Shown: in pieces, positions 49,255 through 58,992 of the stretch
Layout: each line of letters begins with the position of its first letter
How positions within the stretch are numbered: position 1 is the stretch's first letter
Source: AC-69 sp963751665
Lineage (GTDB): Bacteria; Actinomycetota; UBA4738; HRBIN12
DNA: 64,000 nucleotides
NCBI GenBank assembly: GCA_963751665.1
Contig: CAVVVF010000001.1
Location: forward strand, 186,001-250,000
Direction of reading: 5' to 3'
The notes under the pieces: model-generated
What the model saw: the letters and a program-made list of their open reading frames with translations, nothing else
Databases searched by the model: none
What the model was told of the DNA's origin: nothing
Translations under genes and position numbers: made by a program

Positions 49255-50022
49255 GGCCGGCGTCGGGCACATCCCGGCCGAGAGCGGGCGCCTGTACTAC
49301 GAGCGGGCGGGGAGGGGCCCCGCCGTGATCCTCATCCACCCGGGTTGTGGGACTCGCGGCTGTGGGACGCTCAGTTCGAGCCTGGCCAAGCAGCACGACG
49401 TGATCCGGTACGACCTGCGGGGGTCCGGACGATCGGAGCCGGCATCGGCCCCGTACTCGGACGTCCAGGATCTCCTGGAGGTGCTGGTGTTCCTGGACGT
49501 CGAGCGGGCGTCGCTGGTCGGGCATGTCGGTCGGGGGCGCGCGTCGCCATGGACTTCGCGCTGGCTAACCCGAGATGGTGGCGAACCTGGTCCGCCGTGT
49601 CGGGCCTGTCGGGCTACGAGTGGGCAGATCCGGGCGTGAACATGCTCGATGAGGAGGACGCCCGCGCGGTGTGAGGCCGGCGAGCCGGAGCGGGCCATGG
49701 AGATCTCGCTCGTGGTGTGGGCGCCGCTAGACGAGCCGGTGGACGAGCGGATCCGCGGATCGCCATGGAGAACGCGCACATGTTCCTATCTCCGAGACCT
49801 TGCGGCCGGCGCCCCGGCGGTGGACCGCCTGGGCCGGATCGAGGCGCCCACCCTGGTGATCGAGGCCGAACGCGACGTTGGCGAGATCCACGCCATCGCG
49901 AAGCTCCTCGCGGAGCGGACCCCGGAGCCCAGAAGCGGGTGATCGCCGGGGCCGACCACGTGGTCAATGTGCGCGCGCCGCAGAAGTTCAACCGGACTGG
50001 TGCTGGACTTCCTGGGCGCTGA
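49251..50022 (+). CDS. Alpha/beta-hydrolase, several frameshifts
   Basis: Pieces in different frames give ESGRLYYERAGRGPAVILIH, HDVIRYDLRGSGRSEPAS, VQDLLEVLVFLDVERASLVG, a nucleophile elbow region that reads GMSVGGRVAMDFALANP after correcting indels, and APTLVIEAERDVGEIHAIA plus the catalytic His in GADHVVNVRAPQKF. At least four indels are needed, more than in neighbours of the same length, so true decay is possible. Substrate unknown. The 3' end overlaps the convergent EF-G gene. Confidence 0.6.
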
Positions 50023-52157
50023 TCGGGCTGAGAGGGCCTGCCGGAGCTCGCGGTCGCCGGATCCCGATTACTTCTTCGCACTCGTCCTTGGCCTTCTGGG
50101 CCTCGGCGATGAGCCGGTCGGCGAGATGCGACGGCACCTCCTCGTAGTGGGAGAAGCTTCATGGAGAAGGCTCCCCGGCCGCCGGTCAGCGAGCGGAGGT
50201 CGATGGCGTAGCGAGCGACCTCCGCCTGTGGGACCAGGGTCTTGATCCGCTGCTTGCCGGCCCCGGCCGAATCCATCCCCTGGATCTTGGCTCGCTTGGA
50301 GTTCAGGTCTCCCATGACGTCGCCGGTGTGGTCATCGGGCACGACGATCTCGAGCTCCACGATGGGCTCGAGCAGCACCACGCCCGCCTGCTGGGCTGCG
50401 TCCTTCAGAGCAAGCGAACCTGCGATCTGGAAGGCCATGTCGGAGGAGTCCACCGTGTGGAACTTCCCGTCGACCAGCGTGACCCGGACGTCGACCATGG
50501 GGTTCCCGGAGAGCGCGCCCTCCTGCATCGCCTTGACGACGCCCTTCTCCACCGACCCGATGAACTGGTGGGGGATGGCGCCACCAAAGATCTTGTCCTG
50601 GTACTCGAACCCCGATCCTCGGGGGAGCGGCTCGATCTCGATGTTCGCCACGCCGAACTGGCCATGGCCGCCGGTCTGCTTCACGTGGCGGCCCAGCCCC
50701 TTCCCCGGGCCCCGGATGGTCTCGCGGTACGCGATCTTGGCCGGGGTGGTCGTAACCTCGACCCCGAACTTCCGCTTCATCCGCTCCATCATCACCTCGA
50801 GGTGCGCCTCGCCCATCCCGTAGGCCACGGTCTCGTGCGTCTCATCCGAGCGCTCGACGCGGAACGTGGGGTCCTCCTCGCGGAGGCGGGAGAGCGCAGT
50901 GGACAGCTTGTCCTCGTCCCCCTTGGTCCTCGGAGTGATGGCGTAGGCGAGCAGCGGCTCCGGCATCTCCACCGGTGGGAGCTTCACGGGATCGTCCTTG
51001 GTCGAGAACACGTCCCCGGTCGTCGTGTGCGACAACTTGGCCACGGCACCGATGTCGCCGGCCGGAACCTCCGCCACGGAGTCGTGCTCCTTGCCCCGGA
51101 GGGTGAACAGCTGTCCCAGACGCTCCTCGGTGCCCTTCGTCGAGTTGTACACGGTGGAGTCCGGCCGCATCTTCCCGGAGAACACGCGGAACATCGTGAT
51201 GTGGCCGACGTAGGGGTCGGAGACCGTCTTGAACACCAGGGCGGCGAGCGGCTGGGAGGGATCGCAGGTCCGCTGCTTCTCCTCGCCGGACTTCGACACG
51301 ACCGTGATCGGCCCTCGGTCCACGGGCGAGGGGAACTCGTCCACGATGAACTGGAGGACCCTGTCCACGCCGATGGGCCGCGCCGCCGCAGCCACGAACA
51401 CCGGCGCGATCCGGGCCTCGGCGAAGCCGTTCTTCACCCCGTGGACCACCTCGTCCTCGGAGAGCTCCCCCTGCTCCAGGTACTTCTCGATCAGCGCGTC
51501 GTCGGACTCGGCCACCGCCTCCATGAGCTTCTCCCGGAAGGGGTCGGCCTTGCCGGAGATGTCGTCGGGCCACGGTCCCTCCTCGGCCCGGGGGCCCGAG
51601 CCGTAGCGGAACGCCCGTCGCGTCAGGAGGTCCGCGATGCCCTCGAACTCGTGTTCCTCGCCGATGGGAAGCTCGAGCGGCGCCACCTGCGTGCCGAAGG
51701 ACCGGACCAGTTGCTCCAGGGTGCGCTCGAAGGACGCACGTTCCCGGTCGAGCTTGTTGACAAGGATGGCCCGGGGAAGCCCCGCCTCCACGGCGAGCTC
51801 CCACGCCACCTCGGTCTGGACCTCGACGCCCTCCACCGCGGACACCACCAGAAGCACCGCGTCGACCGCCCGGATGGCCGAGCGGAGGTCGCCGACGAAG
51901 TCCGCGTATCCCGGGGTGTCGAGCACATTCACCTTGACGTCGTTCCACTCGACCGGGGCCATGGCCAGCGAGACGCTCAGTCCCTTCTTGACCTCCTCGG
52001 GCTCGAAGTCGGAGACGGTGTTGCCGTCCTCCAACTTGCCCATGCGAGTGATGGCGCCGGAGGCGAAGAGCATGGCCTCGACCAGTGTCGTCTTCCCGGC
52101 CCCGCCATGGCCGGCGAGGAGGACGTTGCGGATGTTCGTGGGTTCGTATGTCTTCAC
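49988..52157 (-). CDS. Elongation factor G-like GTPase (EF-G2), one frameshift near the C-terminus
   Basis: About 722 residues. The G1 loop is AGHGGAGKTTLVE (not the AHIDAGKTT of classical EF-G), followed by LDTPGYADFVGDLRSAIRAV (G3) and NKLDRERASFE (G4). Domains II-V follow (GGHGQFGVANIEIEPLPRGS, GAIPHQFIGSVEKGV). This is the EF-G2/FusA2 class found in Actinomycetota, with unclear role in translation or ribosome recycling. GTG start. Near 50,160 one extra base must be removed to continue FSHYEEVPSHLADRLIAEAQ to the stop at 49,988. Confidence 0.88.
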
Positions 52158-52264
52158 TGGCGTCCCTTTCGGCCAGACTGCGGGTGCGGAAGGAACCGGG
52201 GATTCTAGCGCGGCCGGAGGAGCGTCCTTCGGGCCGCTCCAGACCCGGTGGTACGCTCGCCGCG

Positions 52265-52795
52265 GTGTCGGTTTCGGTGAACGCGCAGGTGAGGGGGCGC
52301 GTGGCCTTCGTGCTGGTCGCGGTCGCGGCGGCCGGTGCGGTGGGACTCGCGACCTGGTTCGTGCTCGCCGGCCGGCCGGTGGCCGCGGGCCTGGGGGCAC
52401 TGGCGGCCGGCGCCATACTGCTGGCGACCGATTCGTTGGTGACCGGTCCCGGCACGATGCTCGAGCGAACCGTCGCCGCCTTCGTGGACCGGGTGTTCGA
52501 CGGAGCGATCCTGGCGGCCATCGCCTGGGCATACCGCACCACGGACCCGTGGATCGAGGCTGGCGCACTCGTGGCGCTCGGCGCGAGCTTCCTGGCCGCA
52601 TACGTTCGCGCCCGTGGCGCGTCGCTCGGCTACGGCGTGGGCGAGAGCTCGGTCACGCGCGGGCTCCGTTACGGGTTGATCTCGGTGGGACTCCTCACCG
52701 ATGGGCTCGGGTGGACCCTGTGGACCGTGGCATCGGTGATGGCGCTTGCGGCGCTGGTGCGGGCAAGCCAGGTGGCGAAGGAGGAGCGGGCCTGA
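52265..52795 (+). CDS. CDP-alcohol phosphatidyltransferase-like protein with degenerate active site
   Basis: 176 residues with five or six membrane helices. Position and ending (SYVRARG-like AAYVRARGASLGYGVGESSV) match the phosphatidylinositol-phosphate synthase pgsA1 of the actinobacterial PIM operon. The catalytic signature D-x2-DG-x2-AR-x8-G-x3-D-x3-D is only partly kept: here ATDSLVTGPGTMLERTVAAF then VDRVFDG. The last DxxxD remains, but the DG-AR half is missing. It is either inactive or divergent. The stop overlaps the acyltransferase start. Confidence 0.6.
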   Translation: MSVSVNAQVRGRVAFVLVAVAAAGAVGLATWFVLAGRPVAAGLGALAAGAILLATDSLVTGPGTMLERTVAAFVDRVFDGAILAAIAWAYRTTDPWIEAGALVALGASFLAAYVRARGASLGYGVGESSVTRGLRYGLISVGLLTDGLGWTLWTVASVMALAALVRASQVAKEERA

Positions 52796-53719
52796 GCGCC
52801 GAGACCCCCAAGGAACGGCTGGTCCTCTGGTCGTTCCGGCTGGTCGCCTGGCTGGCCAGGACCTTGCCCGAGCGAGCGGGACGCCGCGTGTTCGACGCGT
52901 TCGGGCGCCTGACGTACCACCTCCTCCCCGGCGTGCGGGCCACGGTCGCCGCGAACCAGGCCATGGTCCTGGGGCGCGAGCCCGGGTCCGACCTGCGTGG
53001 TATCGGCCACGAAGGAGGCGTTCTCGCTGTACGCGCGGTACTGGTTCGACATGTTCCGGGCCCGGATCCTCCCCGTCGCCGAGCTGAACGCACGCACCGT
53101 GACGGAGGGCATCGACCGCATCGACCGGGCGCTCGAGGGTGGCAAGGGCTGCATCGCGGTCCTGCCGCACATGGGGAATTGGGACGTTGCGGGGCGGTGG
53201 CTGGCGGTCAACGACTACCGGATCGCATCCGTGGCCGAGGAGCTCCGGCCGAGGAAGCTGTTCGAGCTGTTTCTGGAACATCGGGAGGCCCTGGGGATGA
53301 AGATCATCCCGCTGACCAAGGAAGGGCACGTCGGGCAACAGCTCGGGGCGCTACTCGGGCAGAACTGGATCGTGGCTTTGGTGGCGGACCGGGACCTCAC
53401 CGGCCGGGGGGTCGAGGTGGAGATGTTCGGTGCGCCCCGGAAGCTGCCGGCCGGGCCCGCGCTGCTGTCGCTGTCGACCGGCGCCCCGTTGATGGTCTGT
53501 CCGATGTGGACGACCGAGAACGGGTGGAAGATCCAGGTCGGCGCCGCCTTGGAGATCGAGCGGACCGGTGACATGCGGGCCGACGTGACCGCGCTCACGC
53601 GGAGGATGGCCGCGGAGTTCGAGCGGGCCATCTCCGCGCGGCCGGTGGACTGGCACATGTTCCAACCAGCCTGGGACGAACGGCCGGGCTCCGGCGGGAC
53701 GGACGGCCGGGACCCGTGA
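52792..53719 (+). CDS. Lipid A/PIM-type acyltransferase, one frameshift
   Basis: LPLAT superfamily member of the HtrB/PatB1 type. The N-terminal part reads LVLWSFRLVAWLARTLPERA, then the frame changes near 53,000 (one extra G) to SATKEAFSLYARYWFDMFRA. The catalytic HxxxxD motif is LPHMGNWDVAG. In mycobacteria Rv2611c, between pgsA1 and pimA, adds an acyl chain to phosphatidylinositol mannoside. The start is uncertain; a CTG overlapping the previous stop is the first option. The end overlaps pimA. Confidence 0.82.
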
Positions 53720-54810
53720 GGGTCGCCCTGGCCTGCCCCTACGCCTGGGACGCCCCGGGTGGCGTCCAGGTGCACGTCCGGGAGCTGGGGGAGCGGCTCC
53801 GGGCCCGAGGCCACGAGGTGATGGCGCTCACGCCATCCCGAGACGAGCCCACCGAGCCGTGGGTTCGAACGGTCGGGCGGCCCGTGGAGGTGCCCTACAA
53901 CCGTTCGACGGCCCCCATCGACCCCCGCCCGTGGTCGCGCCGTCGCATTCGCGAGCTCCTGTCCGGGTTTCAGCCCGACGTTGTGCATGCGCACGAGCCG
54001 TTCACCCCGAGCACCTCGATGTGGGCCACACTGTCCTCGCCCGCTCCGGTGGTGGCGACGTTCCACTCCGGGGCGGATCGTTCGTTGCTCCTCGATCTCG
54101 CCTCCCCGGCGTTTCGAAGGATGGCCCGCCGGATCGCGGTTCGGATCGCCGTGTCCGAGCGGGCGGCGGCCTTCGCCCGGAAGCGGCTTGGAGGGGAGTT
54201 CCGGGTCGTTCCGAACGGGCTGGACGTAGCGTCCTTCGCCGGCGCCGAGCCCGCCAACCTCGGGCCAGGGCGCAAGCTCCTGTTCGTCGGGCGCCTCCAC
54301 CGCCGCAAGGGATTCCCCGTCGCGGTGGAGGCGTTCCGGCTCCTGGCCACGGGACGCCCGGACATCCGGCTGATCGTGGCCGGCGACGGCGAGGAACGTC
54401 GCGCCGTGGACCGCCTGGAGCCGGCCCTGCGCGCCCGCGTGACGATGCTCGGCACGGTCTCGCACGGCGAGCTTCCTCCGTATCACGTGGCCTGCGACCT
54501 GCTGCTCGCGCCGTCGCTCGGTGGGGAGAGCTTCGGCTACGTGCTCGTCGAGGCCATGGCCGCCGGGCTCCCCGTCGTGGCCAGCCGGATCCCCGGCTAC
54601 GACGAGGTCGTGCAAGACGGGCAGGAGGGCTTCTTGGTGCCGCCCGGCGACCCCTGCGCGGCGGCCGACGCGGCGGCCAAGGTGCTCGACGATCCCGCGC
54701 TCGCACGGACCATGGGCCGGGCCGGCCGGACACGGGCCGCGCGGTATGACTGGGCGGTCGTCGCCGAGGAGATCGAGGCCGCGTATCGGGAGGCCCTGGC
54801 GATACGATAG
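53716..54810 (+). CDS. pimA: Phosphatidylinositol alpha-mannosyltransferase-like GT4 enzyme
   Basis: 364 residues, GT-B fold. RVALACPYAWDAPGGVQVHV opens the acceptor domain; DVVHAHEPFTPSTSMWA and VVPNGLDVASF follow; the donor site shows LFVGRLHRRKGFPVAVEAFR and GESFGYVLVEAMAAGLPVVA (E-x7-E motif). PimA transfers mannose from GDP-mannose to phosphatidylinositol at the inner membrane. The GTG overlaps the acyltransferase stop. Context supports the PimA name, but the donor sugar is not proven. Intact. Confidence 0.85.
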   Translation: MRVALACPYAWDAPGGVQVHVRELGERLRARGHEVMALTPSRDEPTEPWVRTVGRPVEVPYNRSTAPIDPRPWSRRRIRELLSGFQPDVVHAHEPFTPSTSMWATLSSPAPVVATFHSGADRSLLLDLASPAFRRMARRIAVRIAVSERAAAFARKRLGGEFRVVPNGLDVASFAGAEPANLGPGRKLLFVGRLHRRKGFPVAVEAFRLLATGRPDIRLIVAGDGEERRAVDRLEPALRARVTMLGTVSHGELPPYHVACDLLLAPSLGGESFGYVLVEAMAAGLPVVASRIPGYDEVVQDGQEGFLVPPGDPCAAADAAAKVLDDPALARTMGRAGRTRAARYDWAVVAEEIEAAYREALAIR

Positions 54811-54814
54811 GTGC

Positions 54815-55375
54815 GTGACCGCTCTCTGGATCGCGCTCGGCCTCGTGGCGCTTGTCCTCTTGTACGGCATCTACCTGTTCAATCGCCTGGTCTCGCTGCG
54901 CAACCGCGTGGATAACGGCTGGTCGCAGATCGACGTGCAGCTCCGAAGGCGGTACGACCTGATCCCCAACCTCGTGGAGACGGTGAAGGGCTACGCCGCG
55001 CACGAGCGCGAGCTGTTCGAGCACGTGGCAGAGGCTCGGGCCCGGGCCATCGGCGCCTCGACCGTGGGGGACCAGGCGCAGGCCGAGAACCAGATCACCG
55101 CGGGCCTCCGGCGCCTGATGGCGGTGGCCGAGAACTACCCGGAGCTGAAGGCCAGCCAGAACTTCCTGGCGCTCCAGGAGGAGCTGACGGGGACCGAGTC
55201 GAGGATCGCCTACGCCCGGCAGTTCTACAACGACCAGGTGATGCTGCTGAACACGCGGATCCAGGCCGTGCCCTCGAACGTCGTGGCGAAGGCCTTCGGG
55301 TTCACGCCGCGAGAGTTCTTCGACATCGAGGATCCGGTCCGCGGCCCGGTCCAGGTGGATCTCACCCGGCCCTAG
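54815..55375 (+). CDS. lemA: LemA family protein
   Basis: 186 residues. One N-terminal membrane helix (TALWIALGLVALVLLYGIYL) is followed by a helical bundle: NRLVSLRNRVDNGWSQIDVQ, LRRRYDLIPNLVETVKGYAA and ESRIAYARQFYNDQVMLLNT. LemA proteins are membrane-anchored and of unclear function, and often sit beside HtpX or TPM-domain proteins. HtpX follows 3 nt later. Intact. Confidence 0.93.
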   Translation: MTALWIALGLVALVLLYGIYLFNRLVSLRNRVDNGWSQIDVQLRRRYDLIPNLVETVKGYAAHERELFEHVAEARARAIGASTVGDQAQAENQITAGLRRLMAVAENYPELKASQNFLALQEELTGTESRIAYARQFYNDQVMLLNTRIQAVPSNVVAKAFGFTPREFFDIEDPVRGPVQVDLTRP

Positions 55376-55378
55376 CCC

Positions 55379-56287
55379 GTGTACGAGCAGATCGCGTCGA
55401 ACAGGCGGAAGTCGGTGGTCCTCGTGCTGGGGGCCATCGTGCTGCTCGGGGCGGTGGGCTACGCCATCGGGTTGCTCACGCAGCAGGGTCCGGCCTGGCT
55501 GATCTTCGGCCTGGCCCTCGCCGTGGTCCTGTCGGCCGGCTCGTACTTCTACGGCGACCGGATCGTGCTCGTCTCCACGCGGGCGCGCCAGGTCACGCCG
55601 GAACAGGAGCCCCGGCTGCACAACATCGTGGAGGGATTGGCCATCGCGGCCGGGATCCCCAAGCCCCGCGTGTACGTCGTGCCGGAGCAGGCCCCCAACG
55701 CGTACGCCACCGGGCGCGACCCCGAGCATTCCTCGATCGCGGTGACCCAAGGGCTGCTGGACGCGATGAACCGGGTGGAATTGGAGGGGGTCGTGGCCCA
55801 CGAGATGTCCCACATCCTGGACCGCGACATGCTGGTGGGAACGATCGTGGCCACGCTGGTCGGCGCCGTCGTCCTGATCTCCGAGTTCTTCATGCGGGCC
55901 ATGTGGTGGGGCGGGGTCGGCGGGCGGCGAGGCAACGACCGAGGAGGAGGGCCGGCCGAGGCCATCCTGTTCGCGGTGGGGTTCGTGTTGATCATCCTGG
56001 CGCCGATCTTCGGGCAGATCGTGCGGTTCGCCATGTCCCGGCAACGCGAGTACCTGGCCGATGCGCAGGGGGCGATGCTTACGCGGTACCCGCCCGGCCT
56101 CGCTGCCGCGCTCAAGAAGATCGCCGCCGCCAGCAGCATCCCGATGCGCTCGGCGAACAACGCCACCGCGCACCTGTGGCTGAACCAGCCCTCCCGGATC
56201 CAGGGCGAGCGGATGGGCTCCCTGGAGCGGCTGTTCTCCACGCACCCCCCGATCGAGGACCGGATCCGGCGCCTCGAGGAGATGTGA
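55379..56287 (+). CDS. htpX: Membrane zinc metalloprotease HtpX
   Basis: 302 residues. Two N-terminal membrane helices, the zinc site VAHEMSHILDRDM (HExxH, near base 55,798), a second pair of helices and the downstream Glu in REYLADAQGAM, then the LFSTHPPIEDRIRRLEEM tail typical of M48B peptidases. HtpX degrades misfolded membrane proteins. The lemA-htpX pair is common in Actinomycetota and Firmicutes. Intact. Confidence 0.94.
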   Translation: MYEQIASNRRKSVVLVLGAIVLLGAVGYAIGLLTQQGPAWLIFGLALAVVLSAGSYFYGDRIVLVSTRARQVTPEQEPRLHNIVEGLAIAAGIPKPRVYVVPEQAPNAYATGRDPEHSSIAVTQGLLDAMNRVELEGVVAHEMSHILDRDMLVGTIVATLVGAVVLISEFFMRAMWWGGVGGRRGNDRGGGPAEAILFAVGFVLIILAPIFGQIVRFAMSRQREYLADAQGAMLTRYPPGLAAALKKIAAASSIPMRSANNATAHLWLNQPSRIQGERMGSLERLFSTHPPIEDRIRRLEEM

Positions 56288-56394
56288 CGTTCTTGCCGCA
56301 GCTCGTTGAGGAAGCCCCGGCCCGCGGGTAGCATCCTCGGCCGCGGCCGGTGCCCTGCAGGCCCCCCAATACCGACGATCCCTTTGGAGATGCC

Positions 56395-57447
56395 TTGAGC
56401 TTGACGCGTCGTGGAAAGGTCGCGGCGGCGGCAGCGACCGTCGCGATCCTCGCCGTCGCCGCAGTGGGTTACTTCGCCGTCTTCCCCAACCGGGCCCCCG
56501 CGTTCGTCCAGGGCGCCATGTCCAGGGTGGGCCTGGCCGAACCGCCGCCACCGCCGTCGTGCCCCCTCACCGGCCAGCCGGCCCCCCACGGGCGGGTCCC
56601 GGACCGCCCCGCGCTGGCCATCAAGGTCGAGAACCTGCCGGAGGCCCGGCCCCAGGCGGGGTTGGACCGGGCGGATGTCGTGTACGAGGAGCCCGTGGAG
56701 GGCGGGATCACCAGGTTCATCGTGGTGTATCAGTGCCACGACGCGGGCCGCGTGGGCCCGGTCCGAAGCGGCCGGACCACCGATCCCAAGGTCCTGGTCC
56801 AGTTCGGGCGCCCGGTGATGGGCTACGCGGGTGGCCAGGCCCCCGTGGTGAGGGCCATCGACCGGGCCGGCGTGATCGACATGAACTACAACATCGCCAT
56901 CTCCGCATACATTCGCGACGACAGCCGCGCGGCTCCCCACAACCTGTACACGTCCACCCGCGCGCTGTGGAAGGCCGCGAAGGCGAAGGAGGGCGCCCCG
57001 GCACCGGTCTTCGCCTACGATCCAGAGCTCGCGGGGCCGTCTCGCAAGGCCCGCACCGTGCACCTGCCGTTCTCCTCCTACTCCGACGTGTTCTGGAAGT
57101 GGAGCCGCACGCAGGCCGCCTGGCTCCGATCCCACGGGACCGTGCCGCACCTGCTCGAGGATGGTTCCCAGGTCCAAGCGGCGAACGTGGTGGTCATGCA
57201 GGTCCAGGTCCGTTCCGGGCCGATCGTCGACGCGGCCGGCAACCATTCGCCCGAGGTGGAGCTCACCGGCTCCGGCAAGGCCTACGTGTTCCGGGACGGC
57301 CGGATGATCGTCGGCCGGTGGGAGCGACCGACGCTCAAGGACGTGACGACCTTCGTCACCAAGGCCGGCGCGGAGATCGCCCTCGCGCCCGGCATCACCT
57401 GGGTCGAGCTCCTCCCCGACACCCTCCAGGTCCAGGCGCAGCGGTAG
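56395..57447 (+). CDS. DUF3048 (YerB-like) membrane-anchored protein
   Basis: About 350 residues. TTG chosen because GGAGA lies 5 nt upstream. A basic start and a membrane helix (VAAAAATVAILAVAAVGYFAV) are followed by the DUF3048 signatures RPALAIKVENLPEARPQAGL, ADVVYEEPVEGGITRFIVVY, VGPVRSGRTTDP and a C-terminal part with GRMIVGRWERPTLKDVTTF. YerB is an extracytoplasmic protein of unknown function. A GTG at 56,350 would add 15 residues. Intact. Confidence 0.85.
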   Translation: MSLTRRGKVAAAAATVAILAVAAVGYFAVFPNRAPAFVQGAMSRVGLAEPPPPPSCPLTGQPAPHGRVPDRPALAIKVENLPEARPQAGLDRADVVYEEPVEGGITRFIVVYQCHDAGRVGPVRSGRTTDPKVLVQFGRPVMGYAGGQAPVVRAIDRAGVIDMNYNIAISAYIRDDSRAAPHNLYTSTRALWKAAKAKEGAPAPVFAYDPELAGPSRKARTVHLPFSSYSDVFWKWSRTQAAWLRSHGTVPHLLEDGSQVQAANVVVMQVQVRSGPIVDAAGNHSPEVELTGSGKAYVFRDGRMIVGRWERPTLKDVTTFVTKAGAEIALAPGITWVELLPDTLQVQAQR

Positions 57448-57522
57448 GCCCGGCCGACACCTCCGGGGGGCCCCTGGGCCCGGCGGTAGACTGGAGCACT
57501 GGAGCGCGGGCAGGAGGCAACC

Positions 57523-58411
57523 GTGGAACGCGAGACCGGCACCTTCCGGGTGAAGTCGGGCTTGGCCGAGATGCTGAAGGGCGGGGTCATCATGGACGTG
57601 ACCAACGCCGAGCAGGCCAAGATCGCCGAGGACGCCGGGGCGTGCGCCGTCATGGCGCTGGAGCGGGTCCCGGCCGACATCCGCAGGGACGGGCGGCGTT
57701 GCCCGGATGGCCGACGTGGCCAAGATCGAGGAGATCATGGCCGCCGTGACCGTCCCCGTGATGGCCAAGGCGCGCATCGGGCACTTCGTCGAGGCCCAGA
57801 TCCTCCAGTCGGTCGGCGTGGACTACGTGGACGAGAGCGAGGTGCTCACGCCCGCCGACGAGGAGCACCACATCGACAAGTGGGCGTTCACCGTGCCGTT
57901 CGTCTGCGGGGCCCGGGACCTCGGCGAGGCCCTTCGGCGGCTGGCCGAGGGGGCAGCGATGATCCGGACGAAGGGCGAGGCCGGCACGGGCAACGTCGTG
58001 GAGGCGGTGCGCCACCAGCGGGCCATGCTCCGCCAGACCGGCTGGCTCCAGACCCTGCGCCCCGAGCAGTACGTCGCGGCGGCCAAGGAGCTCGGCGCGC
58101 CGGTCGAGCTGGTGCGGGAGGTGGCGGCAGCCGGAAGGTTGCCGGTGGTCAACTTCGCCGCTGGCGGCCTGGCCACGCCGGCCGACGCGGCGCTCATGAT
58201 GCAGCTCGGAGTGGACGGCGTGTTCGTGGGCTCGGGGATCTTCAAGTCCGAGGACCCGGCGGTCCGGGCCCGGGCCATCGTCGAGGCCACGACGCACTTC
58301 AACGACCCCGACGTCCTGGCCAAGGTATCGAAGGGCCTGGGCGAGCCGATGCACGGCCTGGACATCAAGGAGCTCGGCGAGGAGGGGCTCCTCCAGGTCC
58401 GCGGCTGGTAG
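57523..58411 (+). CDS. pdxS: Pyridoxal 5'-phosphate synthase subunit PdxS, one frameshift
   Basis: Makes PLP from ribose 5-phosphate, glyceraldehyde 3-phosphate and ammonia from PdxT. FRVKSGLAEMLKGGVIMDVT, the catalytic Lys in VMAKARIGHFVEAQ, YVDESEVLTPADEEHHIDKW and FAAGGLATPADAALMMQLG are typical. At about 57,693 one inserted C breaks the frame; removing it gives ADIRRDGGVARMADVAKIEE. PdxT follows 23 nt later. Both genes would be cotranscribed. Confidence 0.95.
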
Positions 58412-58434
58412 CCGGCCTCGGCCATGGTTCGGCC

Positions 58435-58992
58435 ATGAAGGGCGGCGTCCTCGCGCTCCAGGGTGACTTCCGGGAGCACGCGCACGTGCTCGCCGACCTC
58501 GGCATCGCGCCGGTCGAAGTCCGCCGCCCCGACGACCTGGCCCAGGTGGACCTGTTGGTGATTCCGGGCGGCGAGTCCACGACCATCGGGAAGCTGGCGG
58601 CGAGCGCGGGCCTGGTGAGGCCGATCCGAGAGCGGACCGCCGAAGGTATGCCGATGCTCGGGACCTGCGCCGGCATGATCGTGATGGCGCGGCGCGTCGA
58701 GGGAGGCGAGCCGCTCCTGTCTCTCGTCGACATCACCGTGCGCCGCAACGCCTACGGGCGGCAGGTCGACTCCTTCGAGTCGGATATCGAGGTGGAGGGG
58801 ATCGACCATCCGGTCCGGGCCGTGTTCATCCGGGCGCCGATCGTCGAGGACGTCGGGCCCCACGTGAAGGTGCTCGCCGAGCACGAGGGGCATCCGGTCG
58901 TGCTGGAGCAGGGGAATCTCGTGGTGGCGTCCTTCCACCCCGAGCTGGCGGGGGAGACCCGACTGCACGAGTACGTCGCGGGGAAGGTGTAG
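58435..58992 (+). CDS. pdxT: PdxT, glutaminase subunit of PLP synthase
   Basis: 185 residues. The triad Cys is in MLGTCAGMIVMA (near 58,662) and His/Glu in FHPELAGETRLHEYV. VLALQGDFREHAHVLADLG and VIPGGESTTIGKLA are class signatures. Releases ammonia from glutamine to PdxS. Its stop precedes the yebC ATG directly. Intact. Confidence 0.95.
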   Translation: MKGGVLALQGDFREHAHVLADLGIAPVEVRRPDDLAQVDLLVIPGGESTTIGKLAASAGLVRPIRERTAEGMPMLGTCAGMIVMARRVEGGEPLLSLVDITVRRNAYGRQVDSFESDIEVEGIDHPVRAVFIRAPIVEDVGPHVKVLAEHEGHPVVLEQGNLVVASFHPELAGETRLHEYVAGKV

